NCBI RefSeq assembly: GCF_009469595.2
Contig: NZ_SSXV01000014.1
Coordinates: forward strand, 59,016-123,015
DNA length: 64,000 nt
Source of the DNA: Thauera sp. 2A1
GTDB lineage: Bacteria; Pseudomonadota; Gammaproteobacteria; Burkholderiales; Rhodocyclaceae
Direction: 5' to 3'
Of this stretch, positions 33,381 to 41,830 are shown piece by piece. The translations under genes were made by a program, and so were the position numbers. Positions within the stretch are counted from its first letter, which is position 1; each line of letters starts with the position of its first letter. Below the pieces are notes generated by a model. It had not been told where the DNA came from and ran no database searches. It saw nothing but the letters and a program-made list of their open reading frames with translations.

Positions 33381-34694
33381 TCAATGTCCCAAGGTGAAAC
33401 GAAAACGCGCGCCACCGCCGGGACGCGAATCCACCCAGATCGAACCGCCGTGACGCTCCAGGACGCGCTGCACGGTGGCGAGGCCGATGCCGGTGCCGGG
33501 AAAGTCGGTCGACTTGTGCAGCCGCTGGAACGGACGGAAGAGCTGGCCGACATGGGCCATGTCGAGGCCGACGCCATTGTCTTCCACATGGAAGATCACC
33601 CGATTGCCTTCGTGTGTCGCGCCGAGGGCGATGCGCGCCACCGATTCGCGCGCAGTGAATTTCCAGGCATTGCGCAGCAGGTTCTCCAGCACGGTGTGCA
33701 TCAGCACCTTGTCGGCACTGACGACGAGACCGCGCGTGATTTCGACCTCGGCGAGCCGTGCGGGCTCCTCAGCGCGCAGTTCGTCGATGATGGGCAGCGC
33801 CAGTTCGGACAAGTCGAAGGTCTCCCTGTTCAATGGCTGGCGGGCGAGCGTGGCGAGCCTGATCAGTGCGTCGATCAGATTGGCCATGCGCTCGCAGGCC
33901 TTGCGGATTCGCCCGAGGTGGTCGCGGCTCGTGTCGTCCAGGCGGTCCGCCAGGTCGTCCTCCAGGATGTGGGCGAAGCCGTCGATGGCCCGCAGCGGTG
34001 CGCGCAGGTCGTGCGACACCGAATAGGAGAATGCCTCGAGTTCGCGGTTCGAGGCTTCCAGCTCCGCCGTGCGCGCGCGCACCCGGGATTCGAGCTCCTG
34101 GTTGAGGTTGCGCAGCGTCAGCTCGGCGACCTTGCGCGCCGAGATGTCATCGATGATGCCGGTGAGGCTGGGTTCATCGCCGGTCTCGTCGTCGATGACC
34201 CGGCCGGCGAGCTCGGCCCAGCGCATTTCGCCCTCGCGCGTGCGCAGGCGCAACTGGCAGGTGCAGGCGCGCGCATCGCCGCGCATGATCGCGGCGAATC
34301 GCTCGCGTGCCGTGTCGCGGTCGTCAGGGTGCAGGAAGTCGATCAACGGCCGCCCCAGGCTGTGCGCGACGTCGAAGCCCGACAGGCGTTTCCAGGCCGA
34401 ATTGAGGAAGACCAGCCTGCCTGAACCGTCCACGCGGAAGATGACGCTGCTGACCGACTCCACCATCTGCCGGTAGCGCTCCTGGCTGTCCTGCAGGGCG
34501 CGGTTGAGCGTGCGCAGGCTGTGGGCCTCGATCGCGGCCTCGTCATCGGTGCCGCTGGGGGGGGAGATGGCGGGCGAATGGGCGGGCGAATGGGCGGACA
34601 CGCGTGCCGCGGCACGCCGGCCCGTGAAAAAGCCCAGCACGGCAACGACAGGCAGCGCGGCGAGGGCGAGTGGGGCGATGTCCGGGCTCAGCAT
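33381..34694 (-). CDS. PAS-domain sensor histidine kinase, orphan
   Basis: 437 residues. An N-terminal hydrophobic segment precedes a low-complexity repeat (SAHSPAHSPAISPP). A PAS domain follows at about 65-190 (VIFRVDGSGRLVFLNSAW, with a PAC-like tail), then a coiled coil, the HisKA H-box SVSHDLRAPLRAIDGF, and an HATPase domain with N, G1 and G2 boxes (NLLRNAWKF, VEDNGVGLD, GTGIGLATV). The dimer domain resembles that of bacteriophytochrome-type kinases. No response regulator is adjacent. The signal is unknown. Confidence 0.9.
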   Translation of the reverse strand: MLSPDIAPLALAALPVVAVLGFFTGRRAAARVSAHSPAHSPAISPPSGTDDEAAIEAHSLRTLNRALQDSQERYRQMVESVSSVIFRVDGSGRLVFLNSAWKRLSGFDVAHSLGRPLIDFLHPDDRDTARERFAAIMRGDARACTCQLRLRTREGEMRWAELAGRVIDDETGDEPSLTGIIDDISARKVAELTLRNLNQELESRVRARTAELEASNRELEAFSYSVSHDLRAPLRAIDGFAHILEDDLADRLDDTSRDHLGRIRKACERMANLIDALIRLATLARQPLNRETFDLSELALPIIDELRAEEPARLAEVEITRGLVVSADKVLMHTVLENLLRNAWKFTARESVARIALGATHEGNRVIFHVEDNGVGLDMAHVGQLFRPFQRLHKSTDFPGTGIGLATVQRVLERHGGSIWVDSRPGGGARFRFTLGH

Positions 34695-34924
34695 GACATG
34701 CTTGGGCGGATGTTCCGCCCGGGCAGGAGGATGAAGAAGACGACGGCGTGCTCAGACATGCGGGAATCTAGCACATCCACACATTTCGACGCCCGCTCAA
34801 TAGAATGAGCGGAATGAGCGCTGCCGCAAGGCCCGCGTCCACCTCGGTTCGTGGTCGTGGCGCCGTGATCTGCCCTGTGCGTCCACCCTCTTGCCACCAT
34901 CGCACCCATATGGGACGAGCTCCA

Positions 34925-35467
34925 ATGCATGCAAGCCTGGCTTCCCCTTCGCCCTGGGTCACTCGTTTTGCGCCGCTGATCGCCGCCGGCGGTGAAGTGC
35001 TCGACTACGCCTGTGGCGGTGGCCGGCATGCGCGCTGGCTGGCGCAGCGCGGATTCCGGGTGGAGGCGGTGGATCGCGACGGCGTGGCGCTGGAACTGCT
35101 GCAGGGCGTGCCGCATGTGCATACCCGCCACGCCGATCTCGAACATGGCGTGTGGCCCTACGGCGGCCGACGCTTCGACGCGGTGGTCGTCACCAACTAC
35201 CTGTTTCGCCCGCGCCTGGCGCCCCTGCTCGAACTGGTGTCGCTCGGTGGTGTGCTGATCTACGAGACCTTCATGCTGGGCAACGAGCGCTTTGGCAAGC
35301 CGAGCAACCCGGATTTTCTGCTTGCGCCGGGCGAGATGCTGCAACGCCTGGCCGAGGGCTGGAGCATTGTCGCCTTCGAGCAGGGCGAGGTGCGCGAACC
35401 GCGACCTGCAGTGGTGCAGCGCGTGTGCGCGATCAAGGGCGGCGGCCAGGTGGGCGTGCTGCCCTGA
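34925..35467 (+). CDS. Class I SAM-dependent methyltransferase (TehB-like)
   Basis: 180 residues. SAM motif I is VLDYACGGGRHARWLA, the acidic residue closing motif II is in VEAVDRDG, and FDAVVVTNYLFRP represents motif IV. The closest general resemblance is to TehB-type small methyltransferases. The frame opens at 34805, but the ATG at 34925 follows a GGGACGAG site and starts next to family-like sequence. It is divergent from the histidine kinase. Substrate unknown. Confidence 0.8.
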   Translation: MHASLASPSPWVTRFAPLIAAGGEVLDYACGGGRHARWLAQRGFRVEAVDRDGVALELLQGVPHVHTRHADLEHGVWPYGGRRFDAVVVTNYLFRPRLAPLLELVSLGGVLIYETFMLGNERFGKPSNPDFLLAPGEMLQRLAEGWSIVAFEQGEVREPRPAVVQRVCAIKGGGQVGVLP

Positions 35468-35503
35468 GCATTCAGCGGTGGTGCGTGCCGTGACGCATGG
35501 CAA

Positions 35504-36556
35504 TTACAACGTGACGTCGAGGATGCGGGCAGCCAGCGCGTCGATGCCCTGCGGCGACAGGTCGTCGGTGTCGATGCGTGGCGCCGTGGGAAAGCCGGCG
35601 TAGTTGCTGTTCTGCGAGCGCCGGTACAGCGGGTCGTAGTGCTTGTCGATGAACTCGGCGAAGAGTTCGGGCAGGGCGTGGGCAGTGGCCAGCTCCTTCC
35701 AGCGTGCGATGGTGTCGCGGCTCTGCAGGTCGGCCAGGTGGTCGATGCTGCGGTGCAGGCGGGCGATGTCGTCGCCGAGGTAGGCATAGTCGCGCACGAG
35801 GAACTCCAGCCGGGCATCGCGGCTGGCATCGATGGCAATGCAGGGCGCGCGGCGCATCGCCAGGATCAGCGGTTCGGGCACGAACACGCGGCCGATCTTG
35901 CGGCTCTCGGCTTCGACGAAAACCGGCCGGGTGGCATCGAAGCGCAGCAGCTTCATGCAGATCGAGGTTTCGAAGGACTTCTGTGGCGGCTGGCCGCGAT
36001 CGGGCAGTGAGCCCAGCACCGAGCCCTTGTGCGCGGCCAGGTCTTCCAGATCGAGCACCTGCGCGCCCAGGCGGGCGAGGGCTTCCAGTACCCGCGTCTT
36101 GCCGCTGCCGGTGGGCCCGCAGACGACGCGGAAGGGCAGGGCAGGCGACAGGCGCTCGAGCTCGGCGATGACGTGGTGGCGGAAGGCCTTGTAGCCGCCC
36201 TCGAGCTGGCAGGCGTCCCAGCCCACCATGCGCAGCCAGGTGGCGAACGAGCCGCTGCGCTGGCCGCCGCGCCAGCAGTAGATCAGCGGCCGCCAGTTCT
36301 TCGGTTTGTCGCTCAGCGGGTCCAGCATGTGGCGGGCGATGTTCTCGGCCACCAGCGCGCCGCCCAGCCGCCGCGCCTCGAAGGCCGAGCGTTGCTTGTA
36401 GATCGTGCCGACGATGACGCGCTGCTCGTTGTCGAGCACCGGCAGGTTGATCGCGCCAGGGATCCTGTCCTCGGCGAACTCCAGCGGCGTGCGCGCATCG
36501 ATGATCTCGTCAAACTCGTGGAGCTGTGCTACGGTCGCGACGCCTTTTCTCATCAT
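35504..36556 (-). CDS. mnmH: tRNA 2-selenouridine synthase
   Basis: About 350 residues. An N-terminal rhodanese domain carries the catalytic cysteine in IYCWRGGQRSGSFA, and a P-loop domain (VVCGPTGSGKT) follows. It replaces sulfur with selenium in wobble 2-thiouridine of tRNA using selenophosphate. The frame extends to an ATG at 36604 that shares a CATG with the selD start. The tandem ATGs at 36556/36553 give an N-terminus more like E. coli MnmH, so 36556 is preferred. Divergent selD makes the selenium donor. Confidence 0.9.
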   Translation of the reverse strand: MMRKGVATVAQLHEFDEIIDARTPLEFAEDRIPGAINLPVLDNEQRVIVGTIYKQRSAFEARRLGGALVAENIARHMLDPLSDKPKNWRPLIYCWRGGQRSGSFATWLRMVGWDACQLEGGYKAFRHHVIAELERLSPALPFRVVCGPTGSGKTRVLEALARLGAQVLDLEDLAAHKGSVLGSLPDRGQPPQKSFETSICMKLLRFDATRPVFVEAESRKIGRVFVPEPLILAMRRAPCIAIDASRDARLEFLVRDYAYLGDDIARLHRSIDHLADLQSRDTIARWKELATAHALPELFAEFIDKHYDPLYRRSQNSNYAGFPTAPRIDTDDLSPQGIDALAARILDVTL

Positions 36557-36602
36557 TTTCTCGCGCTGGGCGAATCGCCTGCCCCGGCGCGTTTCCTCGC
36601 TC

Positions 36603-37643
36603 ATGGATCAAATCAAACTGACGCAATTCTCCCATGGCGGCGGATGCGGCTGCAAAATCGCGCCGGGCGTGCTCACGGAGCTGCTCGCCACCATGCCTGC
36701 CGGCCTCATGCCCCCCGACCTGCTCGTCGGCACCGATACCGCTGACGACGCGGCAGTCTATCGGCTCAACGAGCGCCAGGCCATCGTCGCCACCACCGAC
36801 TTCTTCACGCCGATCGTGGACGACCCATACGACTTCGGCCGCATCGCCGCGACCAACGCGCTGTCGGACGTGTACGCGATGGGCGGCACGCCGCTGTTCG
36901 CGCTCGCGGTGGTCGGCATGCCGCTCGACAAGCTGCCGCCGGCGGTGATCGGCCGCATCCTGCAGGGCGGTGCCGAGGTCTGCCGCGCGGCGGGCATTCC
37001 GGTGGCGGGCGGACACTCGATCGACGTGCTCGAGCCGATCTACGGCCTTGTCGGCCTCGGCGTGGTCGATCCAGCCAAGGTCAAGACCAACGCCGGCGCG
37101 CGGCCGGGCGATGTCCTGATCCTGAGCAAGCCGCTGGGCATCGGCATCCTCTCCGCGGGGCTCAAGAAAGGCCTGCTTTCGGCCGAGGGCTACGCCGAGA
37201 TGCTGCGCTGGACGACGACGCTGAACCGCGCCGGCGCGCTGCTGGCGGACATCGACGCGGTGCATGCGGTGACCGACGTCACTGGTTTTGGCCTCGCCGG
37301 CCATCTGCTGGAGATGTGCCGCGGTGCCCGCCTCGAGGCCACGGTGCGCTTCGCCGACCTGCCGCTGATCGCGGAAGCGGAACGGCTGGTGCGCGACGGC
37401 GTCGCCACCGGCGCGTCCGCGCGCAACTGGGCAAGCTACGGTACCTCGGTGAGCCTGCCGGCGGACGCGCCCGAATGGCAGCGCAAGCTCGTCACCGATC
37501 CGCAGACGTCGGGCGGCCTTCTGATCGCCTGCGCGCCGGAAGCGGTGCAGGCCGTGCAGGCAGCGATCCGCAGCGTGCAGGGCGAAGCGGGAACGGTGGT
37601 CGGCAGCATGGCGGCCGGCGAGCCTCGCGTCCGCGTCGTCTGA
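36603..37643 (+). CDS. selD: Selenide, water dikinase (selenophosphate synthase)
   Basis: 346 residues; it makes selenophosphate from selenide and ATP. The catalytic loop reads GGGCGCKIAPGVL, with cysteine rather than selenocysteine and the conserved lysine. The DDAAVY, GRIAATNALSDVYAMGG, GGHSID and DPQTSGGLL segments are intact. The ATG at 36603 lacks a clear ribosome site but matches family starts. With divergent mnmH it forms a tRNA selenation module. No selA/selB is seen in this window. Confidence 0.94.
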   Translation: MDQIKLTQFSHGGGCGCKIAPGVLTELLATMPAGLMPPDLLVGTDTADDAAVYRLNERQAIVATTDFFTPIVDDPYDFGRIAATNALSDVYAMGGTPLFALAVVGMPLDKLPPAVIGRILQGGAEVCRAAGIPVAGGHSIDVLEPIYGLVGLGVVDPAKVKTNAGARPGDVLILSKPLGIGILSAGLKKGLLSAEGYAEMLRWTTTLNRAGALLADIDAVHAVTDVTGFGLAGHLLEMCRGARLEATVRFADLPLIAEAERLVRDGVATGASARNWASYGTSVSLPADAPEWQRKLVTDPQTSGGLLIACAPEAVQAVQAAIRSVQGEAGTVVGSMAAGEPRVRVV

Positions 37644-37664
37644 CGAGGCTGCGGCGGGAGGCGC

Positions 37665-38288
37665 TCAGCGGCGGACGGCGGGTGGGAGCAGGGGTTTGAG
37701 CCCTTGCCACACGGTGTCCACGATCAGCGGCTGAGCCTGTGCGGTGGGATGGATGCCGTCGGCCTGGAACAGCTCCGGGCGGTCGGCGAAGCCATCCATC
37801 AGGAAAGGCACCAGGGCCACCTTCTGCGTGCGGGCGACGTCGGCAAAGGTGTCGGCGAAGCGGCGGGTGTAGGCCGGGCCGTAGTTGGGCGGCATGCGCA
37901 TGCCGACGAGCAGCACGCGGGCACCCGCCTGCTGCGCGGCGGTGATCATCGCGCGCAGGTTGTCGGCCAGCAGGTCGGGCTTGAGGCCGCGCAGGCCGTC
38001 GTTGGCGCCCAGTTCCAGGATGAGGATGGCGGGCTTGTGCTCGGCGAGCGCCGCAGGCAGGCGCGAACGACCGCCGGCCGACGTTTCGCCGGAGACGCTG
38101 GCGTTCACCACCTGATGGCGGAACCCTTCGCGTGCTAGGCGCGTCTGCAACAGGGTGGGCCAGGCTTCGCCGGGCTTGAGGCCGTAACCGGCCGACAGGC
38201 TGTCGCCCCACACCAGGATCGAGGCCGCCGGCGCGGCACCGGCGAACAGCAGCAGGAACAGGAAGGTGGCGATGGATCGCAGCGGCAT
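37665..38288 (-). CDS. tesA: Periplasmic GDSL esterase / lysophospholipase, TesA-like
   Basis: 207 residues with a signal peptide (PLRSIATFLFLLLFAGAAPA). SGNH-family blocks are complete: VWGDSLSAGYG (Ser), SGETSAGG (Gly), LGANDGLRG (Asn) and DGIHP (Asp/His). TesA hydrolyses acyl-CoA thioesters and lysophospholipids in the periplasm. The ATG at 38300 is an alternative. Its 5' end overlaps the divergent ABC ATPase gene, the same neighbour pair as tesA-ybbA of E. coli. Confidence 0.88.
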   Translation of the reverse strand: MPLRSIATFLFLLLFAGAAPAASILVWGDSLSAGYGLKPGEAWPTLLQTRLAREGFRHQVVNASVSGETSAGGRSRLPAALAEHKPAILILELGANDGLRGLKPDLLADNLRAMITAAQQAGARVLLVGMRMPPNYGPAYTRRFADTFADVARTQKVALVPFLMDGFADRPELFQADGIHPTAQAQPLIVDTVWQGLKPLLPPAVRR

Positions 38289-38988
38289 CGAATACTCCAT
38301 TCCGGTCATCGAGGTGGCCGGCTTGTCCCGGCAGGTGCCGATGGCCGACGGCAAAGGCGTGCTGCACATTTTGCAGGATGTGAACTTTGCGGTGCGTGCG
38401 GGCGAATCGGTCGCCATCGTCGGCGCATCCGGCTCGGGCAAATCGACCCTGCTGGGATTGCTCGCCGGCCTGGACGTTCCCGATGCGGGCACGGTGCGGC
38501 TTGCCGGCACCGACCTCTTCGCGTTGAACGAGGACGCCCGCGCGGTGCTACGCGGCGAGGCCATCGGCTTCGTGTTCCAGTCCTTCCAGTTGCTGCCGGC
38601 GCTCACCGCGCTGGAGAACGTCATGCTGCCGCTGGAGCTGGCCGGTGCGGACGATGCGAGGGAGGTCGCCACACAGTGGCTGGAGCGTGTCGGCTTGGGC
38701 GGCCGCCTGCGCCATTACCCCAAGCACCTGTCGGGCGGCGAGCAGCAGCGCGTGGCGCTGGCGCGCGCCTTCGCGCCCCATCCGCGCCTGCTGCTGGCCG
38801 ACGAGCCGACCGGCAACCTGGATGCCGAAACCGGACGTTCCATCATCGAGCTGATCTTCCGCCTCAACCGCGAGGTGGGCACGACGCTGATCCTGGTGAC
38901 GCACGACGAGTCGCTCGCGCGCCGCTGCGGGCGCGTGCTGCGCATGAGCGCCGGCCACCTGGTCGAGGCACCGCCGCAGGTGGCGTGA
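38272..38988 (+). CDS. ABC transporter ATP-binding protein, YbbA/LolD-like
   Basis: 238 residues. Walker A GASGSGKST, signature LSGGEQQRVALARA, Walker B LLLADEPTG and the switch histidine in VTHDE are intact. It matches the YbbA/LolD (MacB-type) ATPases. The ATG at 38272 follows GGAAGG by five bases and lies inside the tesA 5' end on the other strand. In E. coli ybbA is followed by the large permease gene ybbP; no permease is found here, because a repeat and then serB follow. Confidence 0.88.
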   Translation: MDRSGIEYSIPVIEVAGLSRQVPMADGKGVLHILQDVNFAVRAGESVAIVGASGSGKSTLLGLLAGLDVPDAGTVRLAGTDLFALNEDARAVLRGEAIGFVFQSFQLLPALTALENVMLPLELAGADDAREVATQWLERVGLGGRLRHYPKHLSGGEQQRVALARAFAPHPRLLLADEPTGNLDAETGRSIIELIFRLNREVGTTLILVTHDESLARRCGRVLRMSAGHLVEAPPQVA

Positions 38989-39033
38989 CGCATGGTATCG
39001 AGATGGCTGTGCTGGATCGGCGGCGCGATTTCC

Positions 39034-39092
39034 TGTAGGAGCGGGCTTGACCGCGATTGACCGTGCAGGTCGCGGTCAAGCCCGCTCCTACA
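39034..39092. repeat. REP-like inverted repeat
   Basis: Perfect 23-base arms (TGTAGGAGCGGGCTTGACCGCGA and its complement, the longest run split here at TGTAGGAGCGGGCTTGACCG) flank a 13-base loop, between converging ends of the ABC ATPase and serB. The sequence resembles the REP elements dispersed in pseudomonads. It may also terminate both transcripts. Confidence 0.7.
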
Positions 39093-39135
39093 GCGATGGC
39101 ATGGAGTCTCGTTGCTTGACCGCCACGTCAGGCAG

Positions 39136-39969
39136 TCAGCTTGCGAACAGCTCCAGGATGCCGTCCAGGCCGCGGTGGTCGAGGCAGCATTGCGCCACTT
39201 CGCGCAGCACCGGTTTGGCGCGGAATGCCACGCCGAAGCCGGCTGCGCGCAGCATCGGGATGTCATTGGCGCCGTCGCCGGCGGCGATCACCTGATCGGG
39301 CGTCAGGCCCAGCTCGTCGCGGATGCGCAGCAGATGCGCCGCCTTGGCCTTGCCGTCGACGATGTCGCCGACGACGCGACCGGTGAGGTGGCCGTCGGCG
39401 ACCTCCAGTAGGTTGGAATACGCGTGGTCGAAGCCGAGGCGCTGCTGCAGGCGCTCGGTGAAGTAGGTAAAGCCGCCCGAGACCAGCACCGTGCGGATGC
39501 CGGCGCGCTGCAGGCCGCGCATCAGGCGCTCGGCACCGGGGTTGAGCTGCAGCCGCTGCTCGTACACCTCGCCCAGCGCCTCCTCGCGCAGGCCTGCCAG
39601 CAGCGCCACGCGCCGCGTCAGCGACTCGCAGAAGTCGATCTCGCCGCGCATCGCCGCCTCGGTGATCTCCGCGACCTGGGGCTTGAGGCCCTGCATGTCG
39701 GCGATCTCGTCGATGCACTCGATGTTGATCAGCGTCGAGTCCATGTCGGTGACGAAGAGGCCGAAATCGGCCAGCTTGCGCCCGTCCGGCACCCAGGCGA
39801 AATCCAGCGCGGCCTCGGCGCAGCGCGCGGCGAGCGCATCATGCTGCTGTGCATCGACGAGGCGGAAGGACTGCGGCGTGATCTGCTCGATCGCGCGCGC
39901 GTCCGTCAGCTTGGCGATCGACTTCAATGCGAGGTTGTCGACGTCCTCGCCCAGCACCACCAGGCTCAT
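39136..39969 (-). CDS. serB: Phosphoserine phosphatase
   Basis: 277 residues; the last step of serine synthesis. The HAD nucleophile motif is VTDMDSTLINIECIDE, motif II is VLVSGGF, and the C-terminal GDGANDIPML binds magnesium. An N-terminal ACT-like domain precedes it. The ATG overlaps the stop of the upstream DAHP synthase gene (ATGA), implying coupled translation. Confidence 0.93.
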   Translation of the reverse strand: MSLVVLGEDVDNLALKSIAKLTDARAIEQITPQSFRLVDAQQHDALAARCAEAALDFAWVPDGRKLADFGLFVTDMDSTLINIECIDEIADMQGLKPQVAEITEAAMRGEIDFCESLTRRVALLAGLREEALGEVYEQRLQLNPGAERLMRGLQRAGIRTVLVSGGFTYFTERLQQRLGFDHAYSNLLEVADGHLTGRVVGDIVDGKAKAAHLLRIRDELGLTPDQVIAAGDGANDIPMLRAAGFGVAFRAKPVLREVAQCCLDHRGLDGILELFAS

Positions 39970-41045
39970 GCAGCCCGCTCCCGGCGCGCACGCGCCTCGC
40001 GCAGCACGGCGGCGGCATTGCGGATCATCTCTTCGGTGGTGTCCCAGCCCACGCAGGCGTCGGTGACCGAGCAGCCGTACTTCAGTTGCGACAGATCGGC
40101 GGGGATGGGCTGGTTGCCGGCGACGAGGTTGCTCTCGATCATCAGGCCGACGACGGACTGGTTGCCCTCGCGGATCTGGTGCACCACGTCCTTCATGACC
40201 AGCGGCTGGAAGTCGGGGTTCTTCCACGAGTTGGCATGCGAGCAGTCGACGACGATGTTGAGCGGCAGCTTGGCCTTGGCGAGCGCCTTCTCAGCGAGCG
40301 AGATCGACACCGTGTCGTAGTTCGGCCGCCCGCCGCCGCCGCGCAGGACGACATGTCCGTAGCGGTTGCCGCGGGTGCGGGTGATGGAGGATTCGCCGCT
40401 GGAATTGATACCCAGGAAGCTATGCGGGTTGGAGGCCGAGATGATGGCGTTGATCGCCACCTCTAGGTCGCCGTCGGTCGCGTTCTTGAAGCCCACCGGC
40501 GTCGACAGGCCGGAGGCCATCTCGCGGTGAGTCTGCGATTCGGAGGTGCGCGCGCCGATCGCCGTCCACGAGATCAGGTCGCCGTAGTATTGCGGCGCGA
40601 TCGGGTCCAGCGCCTCGGTGCCGGTCGGCAGGCCGACTTCGCACACATCGAGCAGGAAGCGCCGGGCGCGCTCCATGCCGACGTCGATGCGGAAGGAGTC
40701 GTCCATGTAGGGGTCGTTGATGAAGCCTTTCCAGCCGGTGGCGGTGCGCGGCTTCTCGAAATAGACGCGCATCACCAGCAGCATCGTGTCTGACACCTCG
40801 TCGGCCAGCGCCTTCAGGCGGCGGGCGTAGTCCAGGCCGGCCACCGGATCGTGGATGGAGCACGGACCGACGACGACGAACAGGCGGTCGTCCTTGCGGT
40901 CCAGGATGTCGCACAGCGCCTTGCGACCGGCCAGCACCGACGCCGCGGCACGCTCGGACAGCGGCACGCGCGCCTTGATCTCGTCGGGCGAGGGCATGTG
41001 GTCGAATGAGGCGATGTTGAGGTTCTCGGTCTGTGCGACGGACAT
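39966..41045 (-). CDS. aroG: 3-deoxy-7-phosphoheptulonate (DAHP) synthase, class I
   Basis: 359 residues. It condenses PEP and erythrose-4-phosphate, the first step of aromatic amino acid synthesis. Typical AroG/F/H blocks: VVVGPCSIHDP, MRVYFEKPRTATGWKG, INDPYMD, GARTSESQTHREMASG and IVVDCSHANS. Which amino acid inhibits it cannot be told. Translation is coupled to serB. The ATG at 41045 was chosen because the upstream frame is unrelated. Confidence 0.93.
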   Translation of the reverse strand: MSVAQTENLNIASFDHMPSPDEIKARVPLSERAAASVLAGRKALCDILDRKDDRLFVVVGPCSIHDPVAGLDYARRLKALADEVSDTMLLVMRVYFEKPRTATGWKGFINDPYMDDSFRIDVGMERARRFLLDVCEVGLPTGTEALDPIAPQYYGDLISWTAIGARTSESQTHREMASGLSTPVGFKNATDGDLEVAINAIISASNPHSFLGINSSGESSITRTRGNRYGHVVLRGGGGRPNYDTVSISLAEKALAKAKLPLNIVVDCSHANSWKNPDFQPLVMKDVVHQIREGNQSVVGLMIESNLVAGNQPIPADLSQLKYGCSVTDACVGWDTTEEMIRNAAAVLREARARRERAA

Positions 41046-41243
41046 TGCTTGACTCCGGTGTGCTGCCTGAAAAACGGGCATTGTAACTCCCCGACCGGGC
41101 GACTGTCCGGTCCGCACGCGCCGCGCGAGCGCCGGCTGGGGTGTCGAAGCGCGCGGCATTACCATGTGCGCACGATGCGCGTGGGGGGCGATGTGCGCCT
41201 CCTCATCCAGCATCTCCATCTGCATTCCTGCCGGAGCCGGACG

Positions 41244-41825
41244 ATGAAACAACGCTGTGACTGGTGCGGAACCGACCCCCTCTACGTCGACTACCATGAC
41301 CGCGAATGGGGCGTTCCGGCACATGACGACCGGCACCTGTTCGAGATGCTGATCCTGGAGGGGGCGCAGGCAGGCCTCAACTGGATCACCATCCTGCGCA
41401 AGCGCGACAATTACCGCCGCGCCTTCGACGGTTTTGATGCCGAACGCGTGGCCGGCTACACAGTGCAGGATGTCGAGCGCCTGTTGGGCGACGCCGGCAT
41501 TGTGCGGAACCGCCTGAAGGTCGAATCCGCTATCGCCAACGCGCGTGCCACGCTGGACGTCCGCGCGCAGTTTGGCTCGCTGGACGCCTTCCTGTGGCGC
41601 TTCGTCGACGGCCGACCGCGGCACGGCGGCTGGGCCAGCCTGGCAGAGGTGCCGGCGAGTACGGCCGAGTCCCAGGCGATGAGTCGGGAATTGCGCCGGT
41701 GCGGGTTCCGCTTCGTCGGCCCGACGATCTGCCATGCATTCATGCAGGCGGTCGGCATGGTCAATGACCACCTTGTCACGTGCTTCCGCTATGCGGAGAT
41801 CCGCGATCTCCCTTCCGCCGTTTGA
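41244..41825 (+). CDS. tag: DNA-3-methyladenine glycosylase I
   Basis: 193 residues. It excises 3-methyladenine from DNA. The zinc-binding start RCDWCGTDPLYVDYHD, the EWGVP and LFEMLILEGAQAGLNWITIL blocks (partly quoted) and the C-terminal FVGPTICHAFMQA..VNDH..CFR block are all intact. A GGAG site precedes the ATG at 41244. It runs convergent with the P-type ATPase gene, leaving five bases between them. Confidence 0.94.
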   Translation: MKQRCDWCGTDPLYVDYHDREWGVPAHDDRHLFEMLILEGAQAGLNWITILRKRDNYRRAFDGFDAERVAGYTVQDVERLLGDAGIVRNRLKVESAIANARATLDVRAQFGSLDAFLWRFVDGRPRHGGWASLAEVPASTAESQAMSRELRRCGFRFVGPTICHAFMQAVGMVNDHLVTCFRYAEIRDLPSAV

Positions 41826-41830
41826 GGTGC

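Noticed and set aside
36603..37643. Selenocysteine in SelD
   Set aside because: The catalytic position is encoded as cysteine (TGC), and there is no in-frame TGA.
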